A DNA stretch of 64,000 bases from Chrysoporthe austroafricana (GCA_001051155.2 JYIP02000005.1:3658001-3722000); one strand, 5' to 3'; positions 1 to 12,503 are shown, numbered from the stretch's first letter. Notes: generated by a model not told the origin, from the letters alone. Numbers and translations are program-made.

Positions 1-3000
1 CTGCCTTTGGCGCCGCATCCGATCACCCACGTCCCGCCAAACCCTGGAAAGGTGACCTTGTGCGAGCCGGTTGCGCAGGGTATACTGTCGCCGACGACCA
101 AGATCATTGTCTCTCGGGGACGCATCCACTCGAGAAACGGGCGCGTGGTCTCCGCAATGTCTCCAACGTCACAACTGAACGGGGTCGCAGAGGATGCTGA
201 AGACACGGCGAATGATCAGTTCTACTCAGCTGCCGAGGAGAGATACAAAACAGAGAGTGAAATCCAGGCCGAGAGTACAGGCGCTGTCACCGAGACGGAA
301 GAGTCGGAATTCTCAATGGACGAGCAGGATGACTTGTCGGACGATTCGATGGACGATATGATATCCCTCCAGGCGCCAGCCTTGCCTGCGACTGCTGCCA
401 GTGGCGTGTCGACGATCGCGGCTGGGACGCCAATGACCCTGGGCCGCGGGAGAAAGACCAATGGCATTAGCACGCCTGGTTCGGTCTTCTCAACCTTCAC
501 TGCTACCACCGCCCGGCCCGACAGACCACGCGGACGCTTGTTCAAGGCGCAGGGTCTGATGAAACCCATTCCGCCCGAGCTTCTGCATCCAAAGGTTGTC
601 CCAGAAGATGACGAGGAAGCTCGCGTCTATGTGGATGTCAGCAATCTGACGAGAATTGGCTGCTTCTCAGGCGACTGGGTCAGACTCGAGGCATCACGGG
701 AGCCGCCGTCGAACGGATTCGGGCATTTCGGCCTGGGCAGCTTTGGCGACGTAGCCGAGGAAGAGCTGGATTGGCGACCTGTGAGGGTTTTTGGGCTGCC
801 TGAAGGATACTCCAATCGGCCTGTGACGAGAATAGTTCATTCGAAAAACGAAGGCAGGCGACCTTCGTTCTTTGAGTCACAACTGCAAAAGCCTTCGAGT
901 CCAGCGGCCTATGCGTCCCCAATATTGTTGGCCAACCTGGAGTCTCCCCCGTACCTACGGATATCTCCTCTGAAGCGGGGTTCACCCGTGCTGGCGAAGA
1001 ATCCATTATCGAAATTGACTGGGTCCTCACAGCCGCCATACGCACGCGAGGTCACCTTACGGCACGTTCGAACTCCGAAATCTGTGGAGAGGGATGTGCA
1101 GGCAGCCGTCATGGCCGGTATCAAATACTATTTCGAGAAGAAATTGAGGATCGTGAGGAGTGGCGACTTGATTGCCTTCCCAATCGACACACAGCTCGGC
1201 AGGACGCTGCAAGAAGCGGATGGTCTTGCTGTTGATGACATTCTGTCCTTGGCGGCATCGAGAAAATTGAACAGGGGACAAGGTTTAAAATTCGACGAAG
1301 TGGTATGGTTTAAGGTTACGCACATCGTCCCTTTGAAACAGGACAAGCTCGAGGAGGACCCGGAAGAAGATCTTTGGGGCTCAGTTGCTTGCATTGACAT
1401 TTCTATGACCCTGCTTCAGCAGACAGGATCCGTCACAAGCCGAATACCGGGTATCAAGGACAATACATGGAGGTATTATCTGGGGCTCAAGAAACTACCA
1501 GACAGAGCCCTTCAGTCACCATCAGTGGCCATTTTGGAGCCAGAGCGGATGCAGATCTCGCCGTTGCGGAGGCGATTACGCGAATTGCTTGCGGCAGCCA
1601 CGAGCAAGAGAGCCATACACCTCGGCATGCCCCCTCTTGCTATTTTGCTTGTATCAACTCAGAGGAACATTGGAAAATCTACTGTGGCTTCGGATGCATG
1701 TCTTGACATCGGTCTTCATACGTTTGTATTGGACGCGTACGACATCGTGAACGATGCGGGCTCGGGCGGCAGCGATGTGAAGACTGAAGGATTCCTGAAG
1801 AGCAGGGCTGAACGAGCTATGAGCTGTGGTCCCGAGTCCTGCGCGCTGCTGATCAGGCATATCGAGGCCCTCACGGCTGACAGGATGGTCTCGTCGATGA
1901 AGGAGATTTTGGCTGATGCGAGAGTTCTTATTGCTACCACAACGGAAGTGGACAAGGTACCGGATGGGGTCAGAGGTCTTTTCACCCACGAGCTCGAGAT
2001 GAGTGCGCCCGATGAGGCCGAACGAGAAGCCATCCTGAAGAACGTTATTGATGACCGGGGCCTCTACTTGGATCCCGACGTCGACCTGAGCAGTGTTGCA
2101 CTGAAGACGGCTGCCCTGGTCGCAGGAGATCTCGTCGATGTGGTTGACCGAGCTCTCGTCGCACAACGGTCTCGCCTTGAGAGGCTCACCTCCCAATCCA
2201 CAATCGGCATTGACACCAAAGTTACCGTACGCGACGTACAGGTAGCTGGCGGGCCCTCTGCTCGCGGCCTCACGCCGGCCGACTTCGATGTTGCGGTTGA
2301 TGCAGCACGAAAGAACTTTGCCGATGCTATTGGAGCACCGAAGATCCCTAATGTGACATGGGATGACGTGGGTGGTCTCGAGAACGTGAAGGATACTGTC
2401 TCGGAAACGATCCAGCTGCCTCTCGAGCGCCCGGAACTCTTTGCCAAAGGTATGAAGAAGCGCAGCGGCATACTCTTCTACGGCCCTCCCGGTACCGGCA
2501 AAACGCTCCTCGCAAAGGCAATCGCTACCGAGTATAGCCTCAACTTTTTCAGCGTCAAAGGACCTGAGCTGCTCAACATGTATATTGGCGAGAGCGAAGC
2601 CAACGTGCGGCGTGTCTTCCAGCGCGCACGAGACGCAAGACCGTGCGTCGTCTTCTTCGATGAGTTGGACTCGGTGGCGCCGAAGCGTGGTAACCAGGGC
2701 GATAGCGGCGGTGTGATGGATCGCATTGTGAGCCAGCTCCTCGCAGAGCTGGATGGCATGTCGAGTGGTGAGGATAGTGCAGGCGGGGTCTTCGTCATTG
2801 GAGCGACCAACAGGCCGGATCTGCTCGACTCAGCGTTGCTGCGCCCGGGTAGATTCGACAAGATGTTGTACCTGGGCGTGTCAGACACACACGAGAAGCA
2901 GTTGCGGATCCTGGAGGCTTTGACGAGGAAGTAAGTATTGCGTTTCCTTAAATCTCGACCGGCACCATCATCCGCAAGCCGAAGACTAATATCCGCACCC

Positions 3001-3686
3001 CTTCTAGATTCGCCCTTGATCCAGCAGCGTCCCTGCGCGCTGTGGCCGAGAAGCTGCCTTTCACATACACAGGCGCAGACTTCTACGCCCTCTGCAGCGA
3101 CGCCATGCTCAAAGCCGTCACCAGGCAATCCGCCAAAGTCGACGCCAAGATCAAGCGCCTCAACGCGGAGGCAGCCGAAGCCGCCGCGGCCGAAAATAAG
3201 AAGGCGCCCAACACGATCACAACCGCCTACTTCTTTGACCACTACGCCACGCCCGAGGACATCGCGGTCATGGTCACCGAGGAGGACTTCACGGCCGCGC
3301 ACCGCGAGCTGATCCCCAGCGTCTCCGCCGGCGAGCTCGCCCACTACGAGCGCGTGCGGGCCGCGTTCGAGGGCGGCCGCGGCGAGGGCGAGAAGACGCG
3401 GCCGGCGCCGCCCCACCTCGCCGCGCGGTCGGTCTCCGGCGCGTCGGCTGGGAAGCTGAGCGCGAAGGGGAGGGGGAAAGCGGCGGTGGGGAAGGGCAAG
3501 GGGAAGGCTGTTGCCGCGGGGAGTGATGACGATGAATATGCGGGCGACTACGGCGTGGAGTTCGGCGCCGCGGACGATGAGGAGAATGTGAACGGGATCT
3601 CGAGAAAAGATAAGGGAAAGGGCAAGGCTGTCGCGGGATTTCAGGGCGGCACAGCTAGCGACGACGAGGGCTTGTATGAAGACTAG
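1..3686 (+). CDS. PEX6: Peroxisomal AAA ATPase Pex6 (5' end outside window)
   Basis: Two exons, 1..2930 and 3008..3686, with a 77-nt intron (GTAAGT donor, CTAG acceptor). The frame is open from base 1, so the N-terminus lies upstream; about 1,202 residues are visible. Pex6 forms a heterohexamer with Pex1 that pulls ubiquitinated Pex5 receptor out of the peroxisomal membrane. The first AAA cassette is degenerate: near residue 555 the P-loop region reads NIGKST. The second is canonical, with GPPGTGKT near residue 828, Walker B VVFFDELDS near 883, and the SRH region GATNRPDLLDSALLRPGRFD. A weak D1 with an active D2 is typical of Pex6. The short second exon supplies the end of D2, then a low-complexity tail with repeated GKGKGKA blocks and acidic clusters. 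The gene is convergent with the next one. Another type II AAA protein such as Cdc48 is unlikely because of the degenerate D1 and the long acidic N-terminal region. Confidence 0.93.
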
Positions 3687-4086
3687 GTGCAGTGGGCGCA
3701 AGATCTTGGTGGGTAGGAAGAGTACGTATCTGAAGTGCATATATTGTGAATGGTACAAATCAGTCATTCTGTGAGTGTTTCCAGCGAGCACTGCTCGTGG
3801 ACTCAGGTTTCCCCCTCTGGGGTGACCGAGATAGAACTACGTTCCTACTATTGCCGGTCAGCGGGCTTGTCCTGCTACTGCTGCACATGCGTCACGAGCG
3901 TCACGAGCTACCAAAGAAACAGAAACAAGACAGACAAGGACAAGCGTGCTGACCAGGCATTGGCAATTCATGCTAAGACGGAACCAGGCAGCCTCCTTCC
4001 TCTCGGCCCCAACCTAGAGGGCACTCAGCGACCTAACAGCGCGCGTTTCGTTCTCTCTGCGACAGATCCCAGGCGCCCGCGACCAC
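3687..4086. other. Convergent intergenic spacer
   Basis: About 400 bp between two tail-to-tail genes. It should hold both 3' UTRs. I see no convincing coding or RNA signal. Confidence 0.6.
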
Positions 4087-5426
4087 CTAGCCCTCCTTCT
4101 TGTCCTCCTCGCCCGACTCGGGCGGCTCGGGCTCCTCCCGGATGGCCTCCTCGTCCTCGATCCGCTGGATCTCGTCCGCGCTCGCGCTCGCGACTCTCGC
4201 CCCCGCGAACGTCTCCTCCTCCGCCCCCGCGGCCAGGCTCGTCTCGGCTGGCGGCTTCCAGCTCGAGCTCAACGGGCTCTGGACGGCCTGCGCAGCGGCC
4301 GCGCCGCCCGCACCGCCGCCGCCCCAGGCGCCCGACGTCGGCGACTGCAGGTCGGCCGCTGTCCCCGTCGCCGTCGCGACGGACAGCTGCGCCATCCCCT
4401 CGGCCGGCGGGTCTGCCTCCCCACCGCCTTCGGCCGCGGCCACCTTCTTGGCCCCGTGGACCTTCTCCCTTAGCGCCTCGATGCGCGCCTGCCGCGCCGC
4501 GCGGGCCTTCTCGTTCGCCTTCTCGGCGGCCTCCTCAGCGACGCTCTTGACGCTCTGCTGCTGCTGCTGGCGGGCGACGTGGGCCTGGGACACGGCGGCG
4601 GCGATCTTCTTGGCGCCCTCGCGCGCGGGGTCGGGCAGCGGGGGCGCGGGCGGCGGCGGGTTGAGGGCGGCCGGGGGGTGGGCCTCCTTGTTGGCGGGCT
4701 GCTTGTACTTGGGCACGGGGGCGACGGCGCCCTTCTTGGGCTGGGTGAACTCGTCGTAGTAGATCTTGACGTGCTGCTTGAGCTCGCCGTACTCGTTCCA
4801 CTCCTCGATCTCCGAGAGGTCCTGTGTGTGCAGCCCAGGATCAGCGGGACATGTCTAGAAGAGAGAGAGAGAGAGGCAGAAAAGACGGGAACGAGGGCAC
4901 AACGTACACCCAGGACCATGCCCATCTGCACCAGGCCGGGCAGCCGGCGCGGCTTCCCCTCGGCGGTCTTGCCGGCGCGGCGGCCCCACAGCATGCGCGC
5001 CTTCTCGTCGGTGGCGAGGTCGGTGGCCTTGAAGGGCACGCGGTTGGCGCGCAGGATCGTCTCGAGGCGCGACGTGGCCGTCACGATGTGCATGTTGCCC
5101 GCGGTGAGCGACGTGTAGATGTACAGCGCCGGGTCGGTGCTGTAGTTCTTGGCCCCCGCGGCCCGGGGCTTGGCGGAGGCCTTGGAGGAGGAGGGTGTTG
5201 CTGCTGCTGCTGCTTTGGCCAGCGCGGAGGGTGATGCTGTTGATGCTGTTGTTGTTGATGTTGATGACGGTGCCGCCGTCTCGGCTGCTGGTGTCGTCGA
5301 GGAGGCGTCGGCTGCTGCTGCAGGTGTTGGTGCTGGGGCGGACGCTGTAGCTGTCGGAGCTGGCTCGGCGGCGGGCGTGCCGGCGCCTTCTGCGGGTGCC
5401 CCCGCGCTGGTCTCCTCGGATGCCAT
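4087..5426 (-). CDS. Thioredoxin-fold SH3BGR-like protein with low-complexity arms
   Basis: Two exons on the minus strand, 5426..4908 and 4821..4087, joined in phase 0 across an 86-nt intron (GTACGT...CACAG); 417 residues. The first ~100 residues are Ala/Thr/Ser/Pro-rich. The middle segment (YIYTSLTAGN..., TSRLETILRANRVPFKATDLA, GRRAGK) is the SH3BGR/glutaredoxin-like fold, which here lacks the redox CxxC. After the intron the domain ends with DLSEIEEWNEYGELKQH, followed by a Pro-rich linker and an Ala/Glu/Lys coiled-coil region with a polyglutamine run, ending in an acidic tail. SH3BGR-type domains are thought to be scaffolds rather than oxidoreductases. I chose the ATG giving MASEETSA; an in-frame upstream extension is Pro/Thr-rich and less likely. 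The cellular role is unknown. Confidence 0.8.
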
Positions 5427-6630
5427 GGCGGGCTGCGCAGTGCTGGTGGCAGTGTGTATCTCGCGATGTCTCGCAGGGAGGCGGGTCGTCCCCGTGTTGG
5501 GAGAGGGGGAGGCTTTCGTCGGGTTGGCGGTGGCAGCGAGAAGGGGGTAATGGGTCTGGGCGGCCCCCTCTCTCTCCCCAGCGCAGGTTTGTCGCGAGGA
5601 AGGGCAGGTCGGTCGGTCGGTGTCGGTCGGTGTCGGTCGGTTGGTCGGCAGACGTGGCACCTGGCCTGACCCGGCAGAGAGAGCTATGACGGCCTGGCAG
5701 TCAATGCTTCGATTCGCTCGTCCGTTCGTGGTCTGTTCGCTGCTGGGCGGGAGAAGGGCGGTGGGGGCGGGGCTTTTTTTGGGGGGCTGTCAGGGTCCTG
5801 AGGCGTCCCAGGTTGATCTCACTAGCGTATACTACTATACTGAGTAATACACTATCCATAGTACTACTACTGTATACTACTATACTAGGTATGTATTTAT
5901 ATGCGCTACAGTAGTATGTACTATTATGTAGTAGCCATTAACCCCCCCCCCCCAAAGTGGTTAAGAGTAAAGGTGTCTTCTGGCTCCGTGTCACTTTCAT
6001 ATTTGGAGAGATGCTCACGCCTCGCAATAAACTTGCTTGCAGTGCAAATAAAACGCCAATGGGTTTGGGTTGCGGCGCGACTATATTATATCCATATAAG
6101 CTCGCTATGAGTATACTCACTGCGCAGATATAGAGCAGACCGCACCCCATAGATCCGGGATGCCCGCCCGCCAGCGAGATCCCGACCTCTTGGCCACCTT
6201 CCGGTCACAACACGCCTGGTGGCTTGCTGGGTCTCGGAAAGAAGCCCGCATGGGTTGACACCGTTGACCAGAGAGCTCCGCCCGTACTTCGGATCATGCA
6301 GGCGTCTGCCGGTAGGGCTGGGCCGAAACGGCCGGCCTCCTGGGCGCCATTGTTGCCGCTGAGACCTGCATGACCACAACAAGAACAGGCTCTTGTTGAG
6401 GAGCTCGCCGGCGTGAGACAGGTATGTCATCTCGCGGCTGCACCGACGGACTGTGCTCGGCCCTGGCATCTGGATGCGCCCCCTTTGAGGACCCCAGGGC
6501 TTCAAAAAAAAAAAAAGGCCAGAGGCCCCCTCAGCAGGCGGGACCATCTGGTATTCCCACAGGCAAAGAGGGATCCTCACCACCCCACGAAGCACTTCGC
6601 AGGACCGGGAACACGCCGCCCCGACCCAGC
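5427..6630. other. Intergenic region with TACTA-rich and homopolymer tracts
   Basis: Divergent promoter space between the SH3BGR-like gene and the coiled-coil gene. It contains repeated GGTCGGTC units near 5610-5645, an imperfect TACTA/TAGTA-rich patch at about 5826-5935, a C10 run near 5941 and an A12 run near 6504. No supported gene. Confidence 0.6.
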
Positions 6631-8313
6631 ATGTGTCTCATCGTCCCCCCCAAGAGGCCCAGGAAGGCCGCGCGCGCCAGAGACCAGCCCAGGCCCGCGC
6701 CGGCGCCCGGGATGCCCACGTACAGCCGGGTGCCCGCCCGGGCCCGCAGCGCGCCGGCTCCCCCCGCCGCCTACCACCACCACCAGGCCGACGAGCTCGC
6801 CGCCTACCTCCACCACACCTGCCCCGACGGCCGTACCGTGCTGGAGCAGTACGGCACGCAGTCGTGCCCGCGCCACCCCGACGACGCCGCCGCCGCCCGC
6901 GCCCGCGCGGAGCAGGACCAAAAGACAACCGAGGCGATCGACAAGGGCGTCAAGGACGTGCAGGAGCGCCTGGACAAGGTGGCGGAGGCGGTGAAGGGCG
7001 CGGAGGAGGCGGCGAAGGCGGCCGTAACCCTGGGGGAGGACGAGAAGAAGAGGCGCGCGGCGAAGGCGGACGACAGGAGGAAGGCTAAGGAGGAGGAGAC
7101 GGCGGAGGAGGTGCGCCGGCTGCGCGCGCTGGTGGCGGCGGGCGCGAAGGGCGCGAGGGAGGAGGAGGGCGCGAAGGGCCTCGACGAGGCGCAGGTGCTG
7201 AAGCTGCTCGAGGAGAGGGAGGCGAGGCGCGAGCTGGAGAGGTCGCGCGCCTCGGCCGGCCGGGCTCGCGAGGAGGAGAAGGAGAAGAAGAAGAACAGCG
7301 GTGACGGCTTCATCAGCGAGGTCCGGCTCCGCGAGATCCTCGACCAGCGGGAGCAGGCGCGAGAGCTGCAGCGCCTACAGCAGGAGGCCCAGCGGCACGG
7401 CAAGGGCTGCCTCGCGGAGGCGGACCTGCTCAAGATCCTGGACCAGCGCGAGCGCGAGCGCGAGTCCGCCCGGCGGAAGGACGCAGAGCGCGACCAGGCG
7501 AAGGGCAGCACCACCACCACCAGGCAGCAGGCGCCGGGCGTCGGCCGCGAGGACGAGCCGCCGCCCCGCGACTTCGGGCGCCTCACGGCCCTGCAGGCCG
7601 GCGTGCTCAGGCAGGAGATCAGGTACGCCTCCAGGGCGGCGGACGGCACCGTCGTCGGGGCCAGCCTGGCGGAGATCGAGGGGCTCATCGAGGGCATCCT
7701 CAGGAGGCACGACGACCGCGACCGGAAGCAGGACCACAGGACGCGACAACAGCCACCGCCACCCAGCGCAGAGGCCGGCGCCTCTCAGGGCAGCGCCGCC
7801 GCCGCCGCCGAGCAGATCCTCGAGCTGCTCCTCCGGCACCAGCCCGCCGACAAGGCGGTGGTGGAGCTCCTGGAGCGCCTGCTGCGGCGGGCCGAGGCGG
7901 CGGCGACCCACGACGATCCCCAGGCAGACGATCCTCGCGCAGAGGATGACCGGCAGCGGGTTCTCAGCTGGGTCCTCCGGTACCTCGACGCGCTCCTCCT
8001 GCCGGAGCGCCAGCACGGCTCTTGCGACGAGCACCACCACGAGCCGTACCGCCAGTACCGCGGCGAGCGCGCGTGCATGTGCGGGTGTAGCACAACGACG
8101 TCGTCAAGCTTCGCGCGCACGGGTGGTGGTGGTGGTGGTGGTGGTGGTGGTGGGCACGCCCGCGCCTCCCCGCCGCCGTACCACAGCAGCCGCAGGCCCA
8201 GCCACGCAGACGCGGCGGCCGGGGGCGCACGAAGGGACCGGGCAGGAGGAGGTCATGCGCCAAGCCGCGGCTGGGAGGGCGCGGCGGCGGCGCATGCGCG
8301 GCACTATTGCTGA
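6631..8313 (+). CDS. Charged coiled-coil protein with internal repeats
   Basis: Single exon, 560 residues from the ATG that reads MCLIVPPKRPRK. The frame is open further 5', but that part crosses a poly-A run and looks non-coding. The N-terminus is basic and Pro-rich, followed by a His/Cys patch (YHHHQADELAAYLHHTCP). Residues ~95-320 are highly charged and helical. At least three copies of a repeat with the core G-x3-E-x2-LL-x-ILDQRE-x-ARE begin near residues 182, 226 and 259, and a diverged fourth lies near 344. The C-terminus has a His cluster, CMCGC and a polyglycine run encoded by a GGT microsatellite. I do not recognise the family. Long coiled coils of this sort are usually structural or scaffold proteins, which is inference only. 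Confidence 0.7.
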   Translation: MCLIVPPKRPRKAARARDQPRPAPAPGMPTYSRVPARARSAPAPPAAYHHHQADELAAYLHHTCPDGRTVLEQYGTQSCPRHPDDAAAARARAEQDQKTTEAIDKGVKDVQERLDKVAEAVKGAEEAAKAAVTLGEDEKKRRAAKADDRRKAKEEETAEEVRRLRALVAAGAKGAREEEGAKGLDEAQVLKLLEEREARRELERSRASAGRAREEEKEKKKNSGDGFISEVRLREILDQREQARELQRLQQEAQRHGKGCLAEADLLKILDQRERERESARRKDAERDQAKGSTTTTRQQAPGVGREDEPPPRDFGRLTALQAGVLRQEIRYASRAADGTVVGASLAEIEGLIEGILRRHDDRDRKQDHRTRQQPPPPSAEAGASQGSAAAAAEQILELLLRHQPADKAVVELLERLLRRAEAAATHDDPQADDPRAEDDRQRVLSWVLRYLDALLLPERQHGSCDEHHHEPYRQYRGERACMCGCSTTTSSSFARTGGGGGGGGGGGHARASPPPYHSSRRPSHADAAAGGARRDRAGGGHAPSRGWEGAAAAHARHYC

Positions 8314-10922
8314 GGCGTGCACGGGCTCGTCGCAGCTTGAGCGCGGGAGCGCTGTGTGTTGGTTCAGGCCGTTTTGACCCGGATCAGCAGCACCCCTGAA
8401 AAGGGTTTCAATTTTACATTGGTATTCATATATACAGACATATACATGTATATATTATTTTACTTGCTATTTTCACCGCGGAGCGGGGGGGACAACAGGA
8501 TGCAACAGCTACGAATAATTCTTGGGCCAGGCCACAGAGGCCGGCACCGGTTCGAACGAAGACAGTCGACGTCTCTCACGCCGGAGCCCAATAGCTGCGT
8601 CCGACCATAGAGTTCAGGGCGCTGTCCAGAGGGCCCTGGTGAACACCCGGTCCGCCTCTCTTCTGAGACCCGCAGCGAGGGGGTTTCGAGGGGGGGGGGC
8701 GCCTGGCTCTTCGCCCGCTCGGGTTGTGAGACAAGGACGCCACCCGATCAGGAGCCTAGGAAACGTTTTCTCCCGTGTGTGGTTCGGGTGCAAGGGTTCG
8801 CCTCTCCTGGACACTCACCTCCCCTCCCCTCTCCCCCAACCCGTCACGATGGGTGTCGTCGCTCGCTTGGGGGAGGAGTTCGTTCTGCAGGAACAAAGGT
8901 GGAGTTGGCCCGCCGGCCGCTTGGTGTCGGAGGGAAATTGCAAAACGGGGGCCCGTCATACGTGCGCGGGCATGGCCCTCTTTTCCCTTTTTCGTCCCGG
9001 GCGAGAGATGGTGGTCTCCACCGGGCCTAGCGAGATCTCTGGGGGGCCGGCCCCCTCGTCCCCCCCGCGGTTGAAGCTTCTCTGGAACCCTAGAGACACG
9101 GTTGTTGTTGTTGTTGTTGTTGTTGTCTGCTGCTCCCAGGTCGGACGGGTCTCTCTCTGCGGTGGCACGCCCTGGATTAGGGCACCGCAATCACCGACGG
9201 ATGGGGGGGAGGGGGGCCACATGGCGTGTCACCCTCGTGCTAGCTGGCTGGCTAACTAGCGGGAGAGCACCACGACGCGCGGTTTGCAGCTGTTTTTTCC
9301 GCAGCGTGGTGCCGGTTGCGAGATTTAAGTGCGGCCGGGGCCCATGGGTGGCTGGTCGGCCGTCGTGCCACCGGCTGTGAGAGAGAGGGGGGGAGGGGGA
9401 ACGAGGGAGATCCGCCGCGAGACCGAGGCCCTGGAGAGGGCATCACGACCAGCGACGGGGTCAAATGTGGTGTGTGCACGTGCCGGCGCACCGCTGTGCT
9501 GCGTATGTACAGACATATGTATGTACTCACATGCCACATACCACACATAGCACTGAGCGCTGGGAGGCATCCCTCCCCCGCCCGAAAGAGGAGCGCGCTC
9601 TGATACGGATCATCGCGGTGGTGCCGGTCGCAATCTTGGGCGGGATCCTGCGGCTCGTCGTCCTGGGCTCGCCTGGGGCTCTCGGTGTCACACCGCTGGA
9701 TAAGAAGAGAGGTTCACTTATCGCGCCACACCCCTGCCCGGCGCTTCATGCATGGGGGGGTGGTTGCTGAGTAGTAGTGCTGCGGTAGCAGTGGTAGTGG
9801 TACCTTGCAGGACGTCACGCCCCGGCAGCCAATGGCGACGGCGCGGTTCCTGAGACGGGTGGAGCCCCCTGCGGCCGGTCTAACCCAGGCGGTGGTTAGC
9901 CCCCAGTGGAACCCCCCCCCCCAGGCTGTCATCTTGCTGGAAAGGGCCGCTTGTCTAAGTTTGCCCAGGACCAGAGGGCCATGCAGCAGGTTGGCCCCTC
10001 TGAGCTCAGCAGCAAGCCCGCCAACCCAACCCAACCCAACCAACCCAACCAACCCACCCAACCTCAGCATATCTCAGCAATCTCAGCTATCTGGAATAAA
10101 AAGCTGACGACGAAACCCACCCACCCAGCGCCGCCAATCCCCCAGTTGCCCCACGCTCCAGGGCCCGCGGGGCCTGCTGTGCGACTACTACTGTGTACCG
10201 CCTTGGCCCTTGATCTCTAGGCCCCGCAGGCCGACCAGCATTGGCCGGCGCCTGGAGGAGAGGGGGGCACATGCACAGGCCGCGGCGTGAGAACCAGCAG
10301 CGTGGGTGTGTGCCAGCGGGTTTTGTGTCTCGATGGGCTGGCTCGTGGCCCGCCCGCCTAAGTAGTGCCGTCCCACTCTCGCGAACGGGGGGAGAGGGAA
10401 GCCCTCACGTCCCTTGCAGAGCCCACCCGTCGTGAAATTGCGCCCTGCGATGGCCCTCCTCCCGCCAAGCCTGCAGAAAAAGGAGTGTGCCTTTTTTTTC
10501 TTTTTACCTCAGCCTGCGCCCGCCCCGTTCCTCGCGTCCTCCAGTCACCCACGGCCTTTTGCCTGCGCAGATACCATCACCACCGACACACTCACTCAGC
10601 CTGCCTCGTTGCGGCATTCCACTCCTTAACCCACCACCCACGACGATAGACAAGACAACCCTTGACGGCTTCTCACCACACTCTCTCCGTGCCCAGCAAG
10701 CAGGATAAATTTATCGCAAAACCGCGTTGGATATATCCTCCCGTCTATTTCTGTCCACCCGTCCGCCAGACCGCGACCCGGCCCGCCCCAGTGGCCGCCC
10801 TCTTCTCTCACACCCACCGTCAGCCAGCCTGCTGGTTTCACACCCGCTCGACTTTTAAAGGCCCCTCGCCTCCCCGCGTCCAGACCCGACCGCCCGCGAT
10901 CACACGCACCACTGTTGTCAAG
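8314..10922. other. Long gene-poor GC-rich stretch
   Basis: Contains the 3' end of the preceding gene (an AT-rich ATATAC patch near 8425-8460), a GTT microsatellite near 9101-9126, AACCC/CCAACC-rich sequence near 10020-10065, and polypyrimidine sequence leading into the next gene. Several long open frames cross it on both strands, but they overlap each other and are rich in Arg, Pro and Gly, as expected from GC bias. No gene supported. Confidence 0.55.
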
Positions 10923-11393
10923 ATGCAGCTCTCCAACCTCGTCCTCACCGTCCTCGCAGCCGGCTCCGCCGGCCTGGCTGCCGCCCAGGACACCACCAGC
11001 GGCACCACGACCTCGACCCTCTCGCTGACCAAGACCGTGACCCTCACCTCGGTCCTCTCGACGCCGACCCCCAGCAGCGCCCCCGCGCCCGTCGTGCACG
11101 TCGCCTCGTCGGCCATCTCCTCCAACACCACCACCGCCGCCGCCAGCACCACGGCCGCCTTCTTCCCCGCCGGCAACGCCACCGCCGGCTACGCCACGGG
11201 CACCGGCGCCGTGCGCCTCAGCTCCACCACCCTCAAGACGACCGCCACCTCCGCCTCCTCCACGTCTGCCGAGACCGGCTCCACCACCAGCGCCGCCGCT
11301 ACTACCTCCGCCAGCTCCGCTGCCGCAGGTGTCCAGGCCGTCCAGGGCAGCCTGCTCCTCGGCGTCCTGGGCGCCATGGCCATGCTCTTCTAG
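10923..11393 (+). CDS. GPI-anchored Ser/Thr-rich cell wall protein
   Basis: Single exon, 156 residues. An N-terminal signal peptide (MQLSNLVLTVLAAGSAGLAAA) is followed by a mature part made largely of Thr, Ser and Ala, with several N-glycosylation sequons such as NTT and NAT. The last ~18 residues are hydrophobic (SLLLGVLGAMAMLF) after a small-residue stretch, as in a GPI-attachment signal. Such proteins are heavily O-mannosylated and end up covalently linked to the wall glucan or at the plasma membrane. The start follows a long CT-rich leader and has AAGATGC context. There is no catalytic domain, so a structural or adhesive role is likely; the exact function is unknown. Confidence 0.85.
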   Translation: MQLSNLVLTVLAAGSAGLAAAQDTTSGTTTSTLSLTKTVTLTSVLSTPTPSSAPAPVVHVASSAISSNTTTAAASTTAAFFPAGNATAGYATGTGAVRLSSTTLKTTATSASSTSAETGSTTSAAATTSASSAAAGVQAVQGSLLLGVLGAMAMLF

Positions 11394-12316
11394 GCGCCCG
11401 GAGGGGAGGCGGCGGACGGGGGGCTGCAGCTTCCCTCGCCGCGCCGGCCTTGTTAATGTCTACTTTTGCTCTCCACGTTTCTCGGCATGAATCACGGTGG
11501 GGGAGGGGGGACCCCGCACAGCGAACTTTTTCTTCTGCTTCTCGAGGGGACGGGCCCGAATTGTTGGAGGTCTTTTTTTTTTTATATATCTTCTGAGCCC
11601 GTGTGGTCGAGTCTCTTAAGGAGGGCCACGGGCGGCATATATATTTTTTTTGATACCACGTTGCGCCTTCTTCTTCTTCTCGACTCGTCCGCGTTTTTCT
11701 TTTGTCTCATCGAACTCACCACCGGCCCACACCACCGGGCCGGCGCGGCGACAATATCCCCCTCCCCCCTCCGGCGCCACACCGGGGTCCCCGGGCACTG
11801 GGTAGCAAGGGCGGCGGGGGAGGGTAGGCCGCGTTGGATGTCTGGGGGTGCGGGATGGACGGGGCAGCGTCCTTGAGTGAGAGGAGAGAGAGAGAGAGGA
11901 GAGTGAACCGGGGATGGGAGCGGTGGCTGGAGGCTTCATGTTGCATAGGTTATCAATCTCCCCCCTCTCCACTCGGGGGGGGGGGAAATAGGCGAGCAGT
12001 AGCCGACACGAAATGATGATCTTCTGGAGCCGTCTGGCTTGTTTACTGAAATGGGACCCGTGCTTGATCTCGTGTGCTCAATGACCTCGTAACCTCATCA
12101 TTGTGACGGCAAGACGCGACGAGACGTCTGCCGCCGCCCGTTACGGGCACTATAGTAGAAAGTCCTCCGTCTTAGACGGCGGGCAGGGAACAGGGGGCTA
12201 GCACCCGCGGGGGGGGTGGCCACATATCAGACCTCCCAACCACATGGATACTACTATTATGGCGTGCCCTCTCGCGAACTCCCTCGCCCACCTCGTCCTA
12301 TCTATCGCGATCACCA

Positions 12317-12347
<31 letters not shown>

Positions 12348-12404
12348 GACGCCCCCGCGGGCGGCTGTGCCGTTGTGGCCCGCAGGTGTTTCCCGGCCGG
12401 CGGC
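12348..12404 (+). repeat. Direct repeat, copy 1
   Basis: This 57-bp segment recurs at 12504..12560 with three mismatches by eye. Both copies follow an A-rich run interrupted by G. The first copy ends at the ambiguous base at 12405. Confidence 0.9.
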
Positions 12405-12503
12405 NACCCCTTTTATGGCGTCCCCCCCCCCGAACCCCCCCCCCCCCCCCCTCCTACCTAACCCGAACAACAAAAAAAAAAAAAAAAAAAAGAAAAAAAG
12501 AAA

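Noticed and set aside
6424..6630. N-terminal extension of the coiled-coil protein
   Set aside because: It passes through an A12 run and has no protein-like character; the ATG at 6631 gives a better start.
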